DNA of 64,000 bases from Massilia frigida (GTDB lineage: Bacteria > Pseudomonadota > Gammaproteobacteria > Burkholderiales > Burkholderiaceae_D). The notes beneath the pieces are model-generated. The model saw only the letters and a program-made list of their open reading frames with translations, did not search any database and was not told the DNA's origin. Numbering within the stretch: the first letter of the stretch is position 1; every line of letters starts with the position of its first letter. The DNA lies in NCBI RefSeq assembly GCF_011682175.1, contig NZ_WHJG01000003.1:186001-250000 (forward strand), given 5' to 3'. This document shows, in pieces, positions 1 to 10,200 of this stretch. The translations under genes and the position numbers were made by a program.

Positions 1-938
1 GCGTGGCCGCCGCGCCGCGCGCCGGTAAACGCACCTTCCTCGTGCCCGAACAGTTCCGATTCCAGCAGCGACTCGGCCACGGCGCCGCAATTGACGGCCA
101 CGAACGGCCGGTTCGCACCCAGGCTGCGCGGGCTCTCGCGATGAATTGCCTGCGCCACCAGTTCCTTGCCGGTCCCGGTTTCGCCCTGGATCAGCACCGT
201 GGCGGGCGAGCGCGCATACAGCACCACAGCCTGGCGCAAGGTCTCCATCGCTAGCGACTCGCCGCGCAAGTCGTTCAGGCCATGCCTGGTGCGTAGCGTG
301 TCGGTGACGACCGGACGCCGCCCGCTGTTCGATTCGAGCTGGGTCAGGCGCGCCAGTTCGAGCGCATCGTCGAACGCCTGGCGGATCGACGCCGCCGAAT
401 ACACGAACACGCCGGTCAATCCCGCTTCCTCGGCCAGGTCGGTGATCAGTCCCGCGCCGACGATGGCCTCGATCCCGGCCGCTTTCAGGTCGTTGATCTG
501 CGCGCGTGCGTCTTCTTCCGTCACGTAGGTGCGCTGCGCGATATGAAAGCCGAAGGTGCTGGCAAATTCGGCCAGTTCGGGCAGCTGCTGCTGATAGGTG
601 ATGACGCCAATCCGCTCGGCCACGCGGCGCGCGCGCGCCAGCGCCTGCATCACATCGAAGCCGCTGGCCTTGGCGATCACCACCGGCACCGACACGCGCC
701 CCTTGAGGTAGGCCGCGTTCGAGCCGGCCGCAATCACCACGTCGCAGCGTTCGGTGGCCATGCGCTCGCGGATATGGCGCGCCGCCTCGTCGAAGCCGAG
801 ATTGACCGGCTCGATCGACGCCAGGTGGTCGTATTCGAGCGTGATATCGCGGAACAGGTCGGACAGGCGCGACACGGAAACGGTCCAGATGACCGGCTTG
901 TCGGGAGCGTCGCCAGCGGTGCGGGAGGAGTAGGGCAT
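1..938 (-). CDS. prpR: Propionate catabolism sigma-54 activator PrpR (partial, 3' end outside window)
   Basis: The leftward frame opens with ATG at 938 and runs off the left edge, giving about 312 residues. The N-terminal ~200 residues look like the PrpR_N sensor domain (known in this family to bind 2-methylcitrate). Next comes the start of a sigma-54 AAA+ domain: the Walker A sequence GETGTGKE and the GAFTGA loop, which contacts sigma-54, are both readable near the edge. The gene is divergent from prpBC-acnD-prpF, and a sigma-54 promoter and palindrome lie in the shared intergenic region. This is the standard arrangement for the activator of the 2-methylcitrate cycle. The DNA-binding C-terminus is not visible. 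Confidence 0.93.
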   Translation of the reverse strand, partial: MPYSSRTAGDAPDKPVIWTVSVSRLSDLFRDITLEYDHLASIEPVNLGFDEAARHIRERMATERCDVVIAAGSNAAYLKGRVSVPVVIAKASGFDVMQALARARRVAERIGVITYQQQLPELAEFASTFGFHIAQRTYVTEEDARAQINDLKAAGIEAIVGAGLITDLAEEAGLTGVFVYSAASIRQAFDDALELARLTQLESNSGRRPVVTDTLRTRHGLNDLRGESLAMETLRQAVVLYARSPATVLIQGETGTGKELVAQAIHRESPRSLGANRPFVAVNCGAVAESLLESELFGHEEGAFTGARRGGH

Positions 939-960
939 GTTTCAATTTTACCGCAGTTGC

Positions 961-995
961 GTTTCACGCGTTTCATGTTGCAACATGCGTGAAAC
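961..995. promoter_or_regulatory. Probable PrpR upstream activator site (nested palindromes)
   Basis: A perfect 14-bp palindrome CATGTTGCAACATG (974-987) is flanked by GTTTCACGC (961-969) and its exact inverse GCGTGAAAC (987-995). The site sits about 100 bp upstream of the sigma-54 promoter and just outside the prpR start codon. That is where an enhancer-binding activator that also represses itself would bind. Assignment to PrpR is inferred from position. Confidence 0.65.
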
Positions 996-1082
996 GTTTC
1001 GCCTACGGCAGGGCGTGTTTCAGTCGCACGCAACACATTGAATTTAAAGATGTTTCTTGCATTGCTAACGCAGCGATGCGTG

Positions 1083-1098
1083 TGGCACGCCCCTTGCA
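1083..1098 (+). promoter_or_regulatory. Sigma-54 (-24/-12) promoter of prpB
   Basis: TGGCACGCCCCTTGCA matches the sigma-54 consensus TGGCACR-N4-TTGCW at every defined position. GG is at 1084-1085 and GC at 1096-1097, with correct spacing. It ends 47 bp before the prpB start and fits regulation by the divergent sigma-54 activator PrpR. Confidence 0.9.
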
Positions 1099-1145
1099 AT
1101 GCACACCGCATGGCATTCCAACGCATCAACCGAGGAGAAAACGCA

Positions 1146-2030
1146 ATGAGAGAATCACGAGGCGCGATGTTCCGCCGCGCAGTCCAGGAAGAGTCCCCTT
1201 TGCAGGTGGTCGGCACCATCACCGCCTACACCGCGCGCATGGCCGAACAAACCGGCTACAAGGCCGTGTACCTGTCCGGTGGCGGCGTGGCCGCCAACTC
1301 GCTCGGCATGCCGGACCTCGGCATCAGCACCATGGACGATGTGATCACCGATGCCCAGCGCATCACCGACACCTGCGGCCTGCCGCTGATGGTCGACATC
1401 GATACCGGCTGGGGCGGCGCCTTCAACATCGCGCGCACGATCCGCCACATGATCCGCGCCGACGTGGCGGCGGTGCACATGGAAGACCAGGTCTCGGCCA
1501 AGCGCTGCGGCCACCGTCCGGGCAAGGAAATCGTCAGCAAGGAAGAGATGGTCGACCGCATCAAGGCCGCCGTGGACGCCCGCCATGACGAAAGCTTCGT
1601 CATCATGGCGCGCACCGATTCGCTGGCCGTCGAAGGCTTGAACGCTGCCATCGACCGCGCCTGCGCCTACGTCGAAGCGGGCGCCGACATGATCTTCCCG
1701 GAAGCGATTACCAAGCTGGAGATGTACAGCCAGGTGCGCGACGCGGTCAAGGTGCCGATTCTCGCCAACCTGACCGAATTCGGCGCGACCCCGCTGTTCA
1801 CGCTCGACGAACTGCGCTCGGCCAAGGTCGATATCGCCCTGTACTGCTGCGGCGCCTACCGCGCCATGAACGCGGCCGCCCTCAATTTCTACAAGACGCT
1901 GCGCGCCGAAGGCACCCAGAAAAACGTCGTCTCGACCATGCAAAGCCGCATGGAGCTGTACGACTACCTTGGCTACCACGAGTACGAGCAAAAGCTCGAC
2001 TCGCTGTTCGCCCAGGGTAAAGAAAAGTAA
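1146..2030 (+). CDS. prpB: 2-methylisocitrate lyase PrpB
   Basis: This 294-residue protein of the isocitrate lyase/PEP mutase family cleaves 2-methylisocitrate to pyruvate and succinate, the last step of the 2-methylcitrate cycle. The catalytic KRCGH motif is present with Cys at about residue 121. The metal-binding region ([14 protein letters not shown]) is also visible. An upstream in-frame ATG at 1038 lies before the sigma-54 promoter and so cannot be the start. The ATG at 1146, preceded by GAGGAGAAAACGCA, is chosen. It is the first gene of prpB-prpC-acnD-prpF. Confidence 0.96.
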   Translation: MRESRGAMFRRAVQEESPLQVVGTITAYTARMAEQTGYKAVYLSGGGVAANSLGMPDLGISTMDDVITDAQRITDTCGLPLMVDIDTGWGGAFNIARTIRHMIRADVAAVHMEDQVSAKRCGHRPGKEIVSKEEMVDRIKAAVDARHDESFVIMARTDSLAVEGLNAAIDRACAYVEAGADMIFPEAITKLEMYSQVRDAVKVPILANLTEFGATPLFTLDELRSAKVDIALYCCGAYRAMNAAALNFYKTLRAEGTQKNVVSTMQSRMELYDYLGYHEYEQKLDSLFAQGKEK

Positions 2031-2062
2031 TCAGACTAATTGACAAGAATCGCGGAGTTCAC

Positions 2063-3229
2063 ATGACTGACATCACCACCCCGGCCGAAGCCGTCCCATT
2101 CAAGCCGAAAAAATCGGTCGCGCTGTCCGGCGTCACCGCCGGTAACACCGCACTGTGCTCGGTCGGCAAAACCGGCAACGACCTGCACTACCGCGGCTAC
2201 GACATCCTCGACGTCGCCGACAGCTGCGAGTTCGAAGAAATCGCCTACCTGCTGGTGCACGGCAAACTGCCGAACGACGGCGAACTGCGCGGCTACAAGG
2301 CGCACCTGAAATCGATGCGCGGCCTGCCGCAGGCGGTCAAGAGCGCGCTCGAAGCGCTGCCGGCATCGAGCCACCCGATGGACGTGATGCGCACCGGCGT
2401 GTCGACCCTCGGCTGCGTGCTGCCCGAAAAAGATGACCACAACGTGCCAGGCGCGCGCGCCATCGCCGACCGCCTGATGGCGTCATTCGGCTCGATGCTG
2501 CTGTACTGGTACCACTTCAGCCACAACGGCCGCCGCATCGAAACCGAAACCGACGACGACTCGATCGGCGGCCACTTCCTGCACCTGCTGCACGGCGTCA
2601 AGCCGCCAGAGGCCTGGGTCAAGGCGATGCACACCTCGTTGATCCTGTACGCGGAACACGAATTCAATGCTTCGACCTTCACCGCACGCGTGATCGCCGG
2701 CACCGGTTCCGACATCCACTCGGCCATCACCGGCGCGATTGGCGCGTTGCGCGGCCCGAAACACGGCGGCGCCAACGAAGTCGCGCTCGACATCCAGAAG
2801 CGCTACGAAAACCCGGACGAAGCCGAAGCCGACATCCGCAACCGCGTCGCCAACAAGGAAGTCGTGATCGGCTTCGGCCACCCGGTCTACACCGTGTCCG
2901 ACCCGCGCAATAAAGTGATCAAGGAAGTGGCGCGTTCGCTGTCCGAAGGCGCCGGCTCGACCAAGATGTTCGACATCGCCGAGCGTCTCGAAACGGTCAT
3001 GTGGGAAGTGAAAAAGATGTTCCCGAACCTGGACTGGTTCTCCGCCGTGTCGTACCACATGATGGGCGTGCCGACCGCGATGTTCACGCCGCTGTTCGTC
3101 ATCTCGCGCACCTCCGGCTGGGCCGCCCACGTCATCGAGCAGCGCATCGACAACAAGATCATCCGCCCGAGCGCCAACTACGTCGGCCCGGACGACCTGA
3201 CCTTCGTGCCGCTGGCCGAGCGCAAATAA
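2063..3229 (+). CDS. prpC: 2-methylcitrate synthase PrpC
   Basis: This 388-residue citrate-synthase-fold enzyme condenses propionyl-CoA with oxaloacetate to 2-methylcitrate. Active-site stretches of the family are visible: GPKHGGANE and GFGHPVY carry the two catalytic histidines, and [13 protein letters not shown] carries the carboxylate-binding arginines. Length and position between prpB and acnD separate it from the housekeeping citrate synthase. It starts 32 bp after prpB and is probably co-transcribed. Confidence 0.95.
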   Translation: MTDITTPAEAVPFKPKKSVALSGVTAGNTALCSVGKTGNDLHYRGYDILDVADSCEFEEIAYLLVHGKLPNDGELRGYKAHLKSMRGLPQAVKSALEALPASSHPMDVMRTGVSTLGCVLPEKDDHNVPGARAIADRLMASFGSMLLYWYHFSHNGRRIETETDDDSIGGHFLHLLHGVKPPEAWVKAMHTSLILYAEHEFNASTFTARVIAGTGSDIHSAITGAIGALRGPKHGGANEVALDIQKRYENPDEAEADIRNRVANKEVVIGFGHPVYTVSDPRNKVIKEVARSLSEGAGSTKMFDIAERLETVMWEVKKMFPNLDWFSAVSYHMMGVPTAMFTPLFVISRTSGWAAHVIEQRIDNKIIRPSANYVGPDDLTFVPLAERK

Positions 3230-3251
3230 ATATAAGAAGTAAGGAGCCGAC

Positions 3252-5849
3252 ATGAACACGAATCACCGCAAGAACCTGCCGGGGACCGCACTCGATCACT
3301 TCGACGCGCGCGCCGCAGTCGACGCCATCGAGCCTGGCGCCTACGACAAGCTGCCGTACACCTCGCGCGTGCTGGCTGAAAACCTGGTGCGCCGTTGCGA
3401 CCCTGCTACGCTGGATGCCTCGCTGGGCCAACTGATCGGCCGCAAGCGCGACCTCGACTTCCCATGGTTTCCGGCGCGCGTGGTCTGCCACGACATCCTC
3501 GGCCAGACCGCGCTGGTCGACCTGGCCGGCCTGCGCGACGCCATTGCCCTGCAGGGCGGCGACCCGGCGCTGGTCAACCCGGTGGTGCCGACCCAGCTCG
3601 TGGTCGACCATTCGCTGGCAGTCGAATGCGGTGGTTTCGATCCCGACGCCTTCAACAAGAACCGCGCCATCGAGGATCGCCGCAACGAAGACCGTTTCGA
3701 CTTCATCAACTGGACCAAGAAGGCGTTCAAGAACGTCGACGTGATCCCGCCGGGTAACGGCATCCTGCACCAGATCAATCTGGAGCGCATGTCGCCGGTG
3801 ATCCAGGTGCAGGGCGGCGTGGCCTTTCCGGACACCCTGGTCGGCACCGACTCGCACACCCCGATGGTCGACGCGCTCGGCGTGATCGCGATCGGTGTCG
3901 GCGGCCTGGAAGCCGAAAGCGTGATGCTGGGCCGCGCCTCGTGGATGCGCCTTCCCGACATCATCGGCGTCGAACTGACCGGCAAACCGCAGCCGGGCAT
4001 CACCGCCACCGACACCGTGCTGGCGCTGACCGAATTCCTGCGCAAGCAGAAGGTCGTGTCGTCCTATCTGGAGTTTTACGGCGAAGGCGCCGCCCACCTG
4101 ACCCTGGGCGACCGCGCGACGATCTCCAACATGGCGCCGGAATACGGCTCCACCGCCGCGATGTTCTATATCGACGAGCAGACCATCAAGTACCTCAAGC
4201 TGACCGGCCGCGACGACGAACTGGTCAAGCTGGTCGAGCTGTATGCGAAGCACACCGGCTTGTGGGGCGATACGCTCAAGAACGCCGAGTACGAGCGCGT
4301 GCTGCGCTTCGACCTGTCATCGGTGGTGCGCACCATCGCCGGCCCGTCCAATCCGCACAACCGCGTGCCGACCTCGGAACTGGCCGCGCGCGGCATCAGC
4401 GGCGTGGTCGAAAACGAGCCCGGCCTGATGCCCGACGGCGCCGTCATCATCGCGGCCATTACCAGCTGCACCAACACCAACAACCCGCGCAACATGATCG
4501 CCGCCGGCCTGCTGGCGCGTAACGCCAACCAGCTTGGCCTGACGCGCAAGCCCTGGGTCAAAAGCTCGCTGGCGCCAGGCTCCAAAGCCGTCACCTTGTA
4601 CCTGGAAGACGCCGGCCTGATGCCGGAACTGGAAGCGCTCGGCTTCGGTGTCGTCGCCTACGCCTGCACCACCTGCAACGGCATGTCCGGCGCGCTCGAT
4701 CCCGTGATTCAGAAGGAAGTGGTGGAGCGCGACCTGTACGCGACCGCCGTCCTGTCGGGCAACCGCAACTTCGACGGCCGCATCCACCCGTACGCGAAAC
4801 AGGCATTCCTGGCGTCGCCGCCGCTGGTGGTGGCCTACGCGATCGCCGGCACGATCCGCTTCGACATCGAGAAGGACGTGCTGGGCATCGGCGCCGACGG
4901 CAAGCCGGTCACGCTCAAGGATATCTGGCCGAGCGACGAGGAGATCGACGCACTGGTGGCGTCGAGCGTCAAGCCGGCGCACTTCCACAAGGTCTACATT
5001 CCGATGTTCGCCAAGCAGGAAGACGACGGCGTCAAGGTCAGCCCGCTGTACGACTGGCGTCCGAATACCACCTACATCCGCCGTCCGCCGTACTGGGAAG
5101 GCGCGCTGGCCGGTGCACGCACGCTGGCGGGCATGCGTCCGCTCGCGGTCCTGGGCGACAACATCACCACCGACCACCTGTCGCCGTCGAACGCGATCAT
5201 GCTCGATTCGGCAGCCGGCGAATACCTGGCGAAAATGGGCCTGCCGGAGGAAGACTTCAATTCCTACGCCACCCACCGCGGCGACCACCTGACCGCGCAG
5301 CGCGCCACCTTCGCCAATCCGACCCTGAAAAACGAGATGGTCGTGGTCGACGGCAAGGTCAAGGCGGGCTCGCTGGCGCGCATCGAACCGGAGGGCACGG
5401 TCACCCGCATGTGGGAAGCGATCCAGACCTACATGGAGCGCAAGCAGCCGCTGATCATCATCGCTGGCGCCGACTACGGCCAGGGCTCCTCGCGCGACTG
5501 GGCCGCCAAGGGCGTGCGCCTGGCCGGCGTGGAAGCCATCGTGGCCGAAGGCTTCGAGCGCATCCACCGCACCAACCTGGTGGGCATGGGCGTGCTGCCG
5601 CTGGAGTTCGAACCTGGCGTGAACCGCATCACCCTGGCGATCGACGGCAGCGAAACCTTCAGCGTGGTGGGCGAACGCACCCCGCGCGCCAGGCTTACGC
5701 TGGTGATCACGCACGTGTCCGGCGACACGGTCGAAGTGCCGGTCATCTGCCGTCTGGACACCGCCGAAGAAGTGGCGATCTACGAAGCCGGCGGCGTGCT
5801 GCAGCGCTTCGCCCAGGACTTCCTCGAATCGACCGTAAAGGCGGCATGA
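3252..5849 (+). CDS. acnD: Fe/S-dependent 2-methylcitrate dehydratase AcnD
   Basis: This 865-residue aconitase-superfamily protein replaces the cofactor-free PrpD of enterics. The cluster-ligand cysteines are visible in ITSCTNTNNP and YACTTCNGMSG, and the C-terminal swivel domain carries DYGQGSSRDWAAKG. AcnD dehydrates 2-methylcitrate and works with PrpF, which fits prpF following directly. The ribosome site AAGGAG lies 6 bp before ATG. The stop codon overlaps the prpF start. Confidence 0.95.
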   Translation: MNTNHRKNLPGTALDHFDARAAVDAIEPGAYDKLPYTSRVLAENLVRRCDPATLDASLGQLIGRKRDLDFPWFPARVVCHDILGQTALVDLAGLRDAIALQGGDPALVNPVVPTQLVVDHSLAVECGGFDPDAFNKNRAIEDRRNEDRFDFINWTKKAFKNVDVIPPGNGILHQINLERMSPVIQVQGGVAFPDTLVGTDSHTPMVDALGVIAIGVGGLEAESVMLGRASWMRLPDIIGVELTGKPQPGITATDTVLALTEFLRKQKVVSSYLEFYGEGAAHLTLGDRATISNMAPEYGSTAAMFYIDEQTIKYLKLTGRDDELVKLVELYAKHTGLWGDTLKNAEYERVLRFDLSSVVRTIAGPSNPHNRVPTSELAARGISGVVENEPGLMPDGAVIIAAITSCTNTNNPRNMIAAGLLARNANQLGLTRKPWVKSSLAPGSKAVTLYLEDAGLMPELEALGFGVVAYACTTCNGMSGALDPVIQKEVVERDLYATAVLSGNRNFDGRIHPYAKQAFLASPPLVVAYAIAGTIRFDIEKDVLGIGADGKPVTLKDIWPSDEEIDALVASSVKPAHFHKVYIPMFAKQEDDGVKVSPLYDWRPNTTYIRRPPYWEGALAGARTLAGMRPLAVLGDNITTDHLSPSNAIMLDSAAGEYLAKMGLPEEDFNSYATHRGDHLTAQRATFANPTLKNEMVVVDGKVKAGSLARIEPEGTVTRMWEAIQTYMERKQPLIIIAGADYGQGSSRDWAAKGVRLAGVEAIVAEGFERIHRTNLVGMGVLPLEFEPGVNRITLAIDGSETFSVVGERTPRARLTLVITHVSGDTVEVPVICRLDTAEEVAIYEAGGVLQRFAQDFLESTVKAA

Positions 5850-7039
5850 TGGCGCACCTACCTCAAATCCGGATTCCCGCCACGTATATGCGCGGCGGCA
5901 CCAGCAAGGGCGTGTTCTTCCGCCTGCAAGACCTGCCCGAATCGGCGCAGGTGGCGGGCGCCGCGCGCGACGCGCTGCTGCTGCGCGTGATCGGCAGCCC
6001 CGACCCCTACGGCAAGCAGATCGACGGCATGGGCGGCGCCACCTCGAGCACCAGCAAGACGGTGATCCTGTCGAAAAGCGGCAAACCCGATCACGACGTC
6101 GACTACCTGTTCGGCCAGGTCGCCATCGACAAGGCCTTTGTCGACTGGAGCGGCAACTGCGGCAACCTGTCGGCCGCGGTGGGCTCGTTCGCCATCAGTG
6201 CGGGGCTGGTGGGCGCCGCCCGCGTTCCGCACGATGGCGTGGCCGTGGTGCGTATCTGGCAAGCCAACATCGGCAAGACCATCATCGCGCACGTGCCGGT
6301 CAGCGGCGGCGCGGTGCAGGAAACCGGCGCCTTCGAACTCGATGGCGTGACCTTTCCGGCGGCCGAAGTGCAGCTCGAATTCATGAACCCGGCGGCGGAC
6401 GAAGAGGGCGCCGGCGGCGCCATGTTCCCGACCGGGCAGGTGGTCGACGATCTCGACGTGCCGGGTCTCGGCACGCTCCAGGTCACCATGATCAATGCCG
6501 GCATCCCGACCATCTTTGTCAATGCCAAGGCGATCGGCTACACCGGCACCGAGCTGCAGGACGTGGTCAACGGCGACCCGCAAGCGCTGGCCATGTTCGA
6601 AGCGATCCGCGCGCATGGCGCCGTGCGTATGGGCCTCATCAAGCATGTGGACGAAGCGGCCACGCGCCAGCACACGCCCAAGGTGGCCTTCGTGGCGGCA
6701 CCTGCGGACTACGTCTCCTCGAGCGGCAAGCAGGTCGCGGCGGCCGATATCGACCTGCTGGTGCGCGCCATGTCGATGGGGAAGCTGCACCACGCGATGA
6801 TGGGCACCGCCGCCGTGGCCATCGGCACCGCAGCGGCCATTCCCGGCACCCTGGTCAGCCTGGCGGCCGGCGGCGGCGAGCGCACGGCGGTGCGCTTCGG
6901 CCATCCGTCCGGCACCCTGCGCGTGGGTGCCGAAGCGACCCAGGTCGACGGCGACTGGCGCGTCGCCAGGGCCATCATGAGCCGCAGCGCGCGCGTGCTG
7001 ATGGAAGGCTGGGTGCGCGTGCCCGGCGACGCCTTCTGA
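5846..7039 (+). CDS. prpF: 2-methylaconitate cis-trans isomerase PrpF
   Basis: This 397-residue protein of the PrpF family (diaminopimelate-epimerase fold) is needed with AcnD to isomerise 2-methylaconitate. The family opening TYMRGGTSKGVFF is present, as are the motif DWSGNCGNLS with its active-site-region Cys and the C-terminal GHPSGTLRVGAE. The ATG at 5846 overlaps the acnD stop (ATGA), so translation is probably coupled. A second in-frame ATG at 5849 could serve instead. A strong terminator follows. Confidence 0.95.
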   Translation: MMAHLPQIRIPATYMRGGTSKGVFFRLQDLPESAQVAGAARDALLLRVIGSPDPYGKQIDGMGGATSSTSKTVILSKSGKPDHDVDYLFGQVAIDKAFVDWSGNCGNLSAAVGSFAISAGLVGAARVPHDGVAVVRIWQANIGKTIIAHVPVSGGAVQETGAFELDGVTFPAAEVQLEFMNPAADEEGAGGAMFPTGQVVDDLDVPGLGTLQVTMINAGIPTIFVNAKAIGYTGTELQDVVNGDPQALAMFEAIRAHGAVRMGLIKHVDEAATRQHTPKVAFVAAPADYVSSSGKQVAAADIDLLVRAMSMGKLHHAMMGTAAVAIGTAAAIPGTLVSLAAGGGERTAVRFGHPSGTLRVGAEATQVDGDWRVARAIMSRSARVLMEGWVRVPGDAF

Positions 7040-7081
7040 CGCCTTCCAGGGCCTTCCACGGCCCGCGATGACGATCTGTCA

Positions 7082-7123
7082 AGGCCCGCCATGCATGCTG
7101 CGTGGCGGGCCTGTCCGTTTTTT
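7082..7123 (+). terminator. Rho-independent terminator of the prp operon
   Basis: AGGCCCGCCA (7082-7091) pairs perfectly with TGGCGGGCCT (7103-7112) around an 11-nt loop. A T-rich tract ending in six T follows. It lies about 43 bp after the prpF stop. Confidence 0.9.
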
Positions 7124-7216
7124 GGCGTTTGCGCCTGTATCCGGCCCAATTGTGGTTTATGATCGGCTGTCCGCTGCCCGCCACGGAGGCGCCGGATTGA
7201 TGCCGTAGTGGGGGAC

Positions 7217-10200
7217 ATGGATCGCGTATTCACCAAACCTGATTTCGTCGCTGAAGCGCTGCAGCTGATCGCGTCGCCCGCCTGTGCCTGCGACGCGCAT
7301 GGCATCGTCTCCGCCTGCAACGCCGCCTTGTGCGGCCTGCTCGGCATCGATCCGTCGGGCCAGTCCCTGGTCGGTCTTTTCGCCCCCGCCATGCGCGAGG
7401 ACGCCGCGCTGCGCATGCGCGGCGCTGCCGACCAGCTGTGGGAAAGCGCGCTGCACGCCGGCGGCAACGATATCGCGGTCCAGGTGCTGGCCAAGGCGCT
7501 GGCGGCCGGCGGCGCCACCTTCGTGTTCACCGATATCCGCCGCTTCGACCGCGACCAGGCCGCGCTGCGCACCACGCTGCTCGAACAGAAGGCGATTCTC
7601 GAGAACGCCGCCGTCGGCATCATCCTCAGCAAGAACCGGGTGATCTGCGAATGCAATATCCGCGCCGCCGAAATCTTCGGCTACACCGCCGATGACCTGA
7701 TCGGCGCGGCCAGCGTCACCGTTTTCCCCAGCGCGCGCAGCTACGAGCAAATGAGCAGCGAGGCCGGTCCCCGGCTCGCCGCCGGCGGCTCCTACGCCGG
7801 CGAAGTGCGCCTGCGCCGCAAGGACGGCGTGCTGCTCTGGTGCCGCCTGTACGGGCGCGCGGTCGACCCGCGCGACGAGTCGCACGGCACCATCTGGATC
7901 GTCGAAGACATCGACGAACTGCACCAGAACGAAACGCGCCTGCGCCGCGCCCTGCTCGAAATGCAGGCGATCATGGACAACGCCCCGCTGGGCATCGCCT
8001 TCCAGCGCGACAACCGCATCCTGCGCTACAACCAGCAGTTCGGCCGCTACTTCGGCTTTGCCGGCGAGACGGGGCTCGGCCACGGTGCCGCCGAACTGTT
8101 CGTCTCCGCGGCCGGCCACGAGGCCATGCAGCGCGAGGCGCAGCCGCTGCTGCGCGCCGGCCGCCCCTACCAGTCCGACATCGAGATGCTGCGCCAGGAC
8201 GGCAGCACCTTCTGGGCGCACGCCTACATCTACGCCATCAACGCCGGGCGCGGCAAGCAGGACACCATCTGGATCGTGGACGACCGCAGCGCGCAAAAGG
8301 CGGCCGAGGAAGCGACCCGCCAGGTGCTGCTGGAGCAGAAGGCGATTCTGGACAATGCCTCGGTCGGCATCCTGTTCAGCCGCAACGGCATCATGTTGTC
8401 CTGTAACCCGCGCATGGCCGACATGTTCGGCTACGCGCGCGACGAAATGATCGGGCGCCCGGCGGTGGACGTGTTCCCGTCGCCCGAAGCGTACGCACAG
8501 TTCGGGCGCGAAGCCGGGCCGCTGCTCGGCAACGGGCTGCCGTTCGAGAAGACCGAATACCAGTTCCGCCAGCGCGACGGCACCCTGTTCTGGTGCCGCG
8601 TGCGCGCGCAGACGGTCGACGCCGAACGGCGCGAAGAAGGGACCATCTGGATTCTCGAAGACGTGACCGAAGCGCGCCAGACCCTGGTCGAGGTGCAGGC
8701 CATCATGACCAACGCCTCGGTCAGCATCCTGTTCACCAAGAACCGCATCATCACACGCTACAACCGCGGCTTTGCCGACATGTTCGGCTACACCGGCAAC
8801 GAGGGCCTCGGCCTGCCTGGCCGCGCGCTGTACCCCAGCGACGAAGCGTATGCCGCCATCGGCGCGGCGGCCGGGCCGCTGCTCTCGGTGGGCAAGCCGT
8901 TTCATACCGAAGTCGAGATGGCGCGCAAGGACGGCAGCATCCTGTGGGCGCAGCTGATCGCCTATGTCGTCAATCCGGCCGAACCGGGGCAGGGCACGAT
9001 CTGGATCATCGAAGACCGCACCGACGCCAAGCGCGCCGAGGAATCGTTGCGCAACGCGCTGCTGGAAAACCAGGCCATTCTCGACAGCGCGGTGCTCGGC
9101 ATCGCGGTGGTCGAACACGGCATGAACCTGCGCTGCAACGCCAAAATGGAAGAACTGTTCGGCTATAGTCCGGGCGAAGTGGCGGGGCTCTCGGTGCGCG
9201 AGCTGTACCCCGACTGCGCCAGTTGGGAGCTGGCCCGTGGCGAGACCGCGCGCGACTTTCGCGAGGGGCGGGTCCACATGGCCGAGTACCGGCTGGTGCG
9301 CAAGGATGGCAGCACGTTCTGGGCGCGCCTGTCGGGGCGTCCGTTCGACCTGGCGCATGCGAGCGGACGCTCGGTGTGGCTGGTCGACGACGTGACCGCG
9401 CGGCGCGAGGCCGGCGAAGCGGTGCTGCGCGCGCGCGACGAACTGGAAGTGCGGGTGCTGGAGCGTACCGCCGAACTGGCTGGCGCCAATGCCCTGCTGC
9501 AGGGCGAGATCGTCGAACGGCGCCAGGCCGAGGCGAGGGTCAACCACATGGCCTATCACGACAGCCTGACCGGCCTGCCCAACCGCGCCTTGCTGTCGGA
9601 CCGGCTGGACCATGCGATGCTGGGCGTGAACCGCTCCGGCGGCAAGCTGGCCGTCATGTTCATCGACCTGGACCGCTTCAAGACCATCAACGATTCGCTG
9701 GGCCACCTGATGGGCGACCGCCTGCTCAAGGAAGTGGCCGGGCGCCTGTGCAATGCGGTGCGCGGCAGCGACACCGTGGCGCGCCTCGGCGGCGACGAAT
9801 TCGTGGTGCTGGTGCCGGGCATCGACAGCCAGGCCGAAAGCACCCAGGTGGCCGAGAAGATCATCGCCGTGCTGGCGCTGCCGTTTCCGTTCGACGGACG
9901 CCTGCTGCACATCACGCCATCGATCGGCATCTGCATGTATCCCGACGATGGCGACGACGTCGCAACCCTGATGCGGCATGCCGATGCGGCCATGTATCAC
10001 GCCAAGGCCAATGGCCGCAACAACTACCAGTACTTCACCGAGCGCATGAACCTCGCGGCGGCGCAGCACTTCGAGCTTGAAAGTGCGCTGCGCGGCGCGC
10101 TGGCGCAGGAAGAATTCGAGTTGTTCTACCAGCCGATTATCGATATCGGCACGCGCCGCGTGCACACCATGGAAGTGCTGCTGCGCTGGCGCCGTCCGGG

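Noticed and set aside
7185-7208. GGAGG followed by the two-codon frame ATG CCG TAG just before the PAS protein gene
   Set aside because: It is too short to support as a leader peptide; the TAG overlaps a possible GTG start, but chance occurrence is likely.
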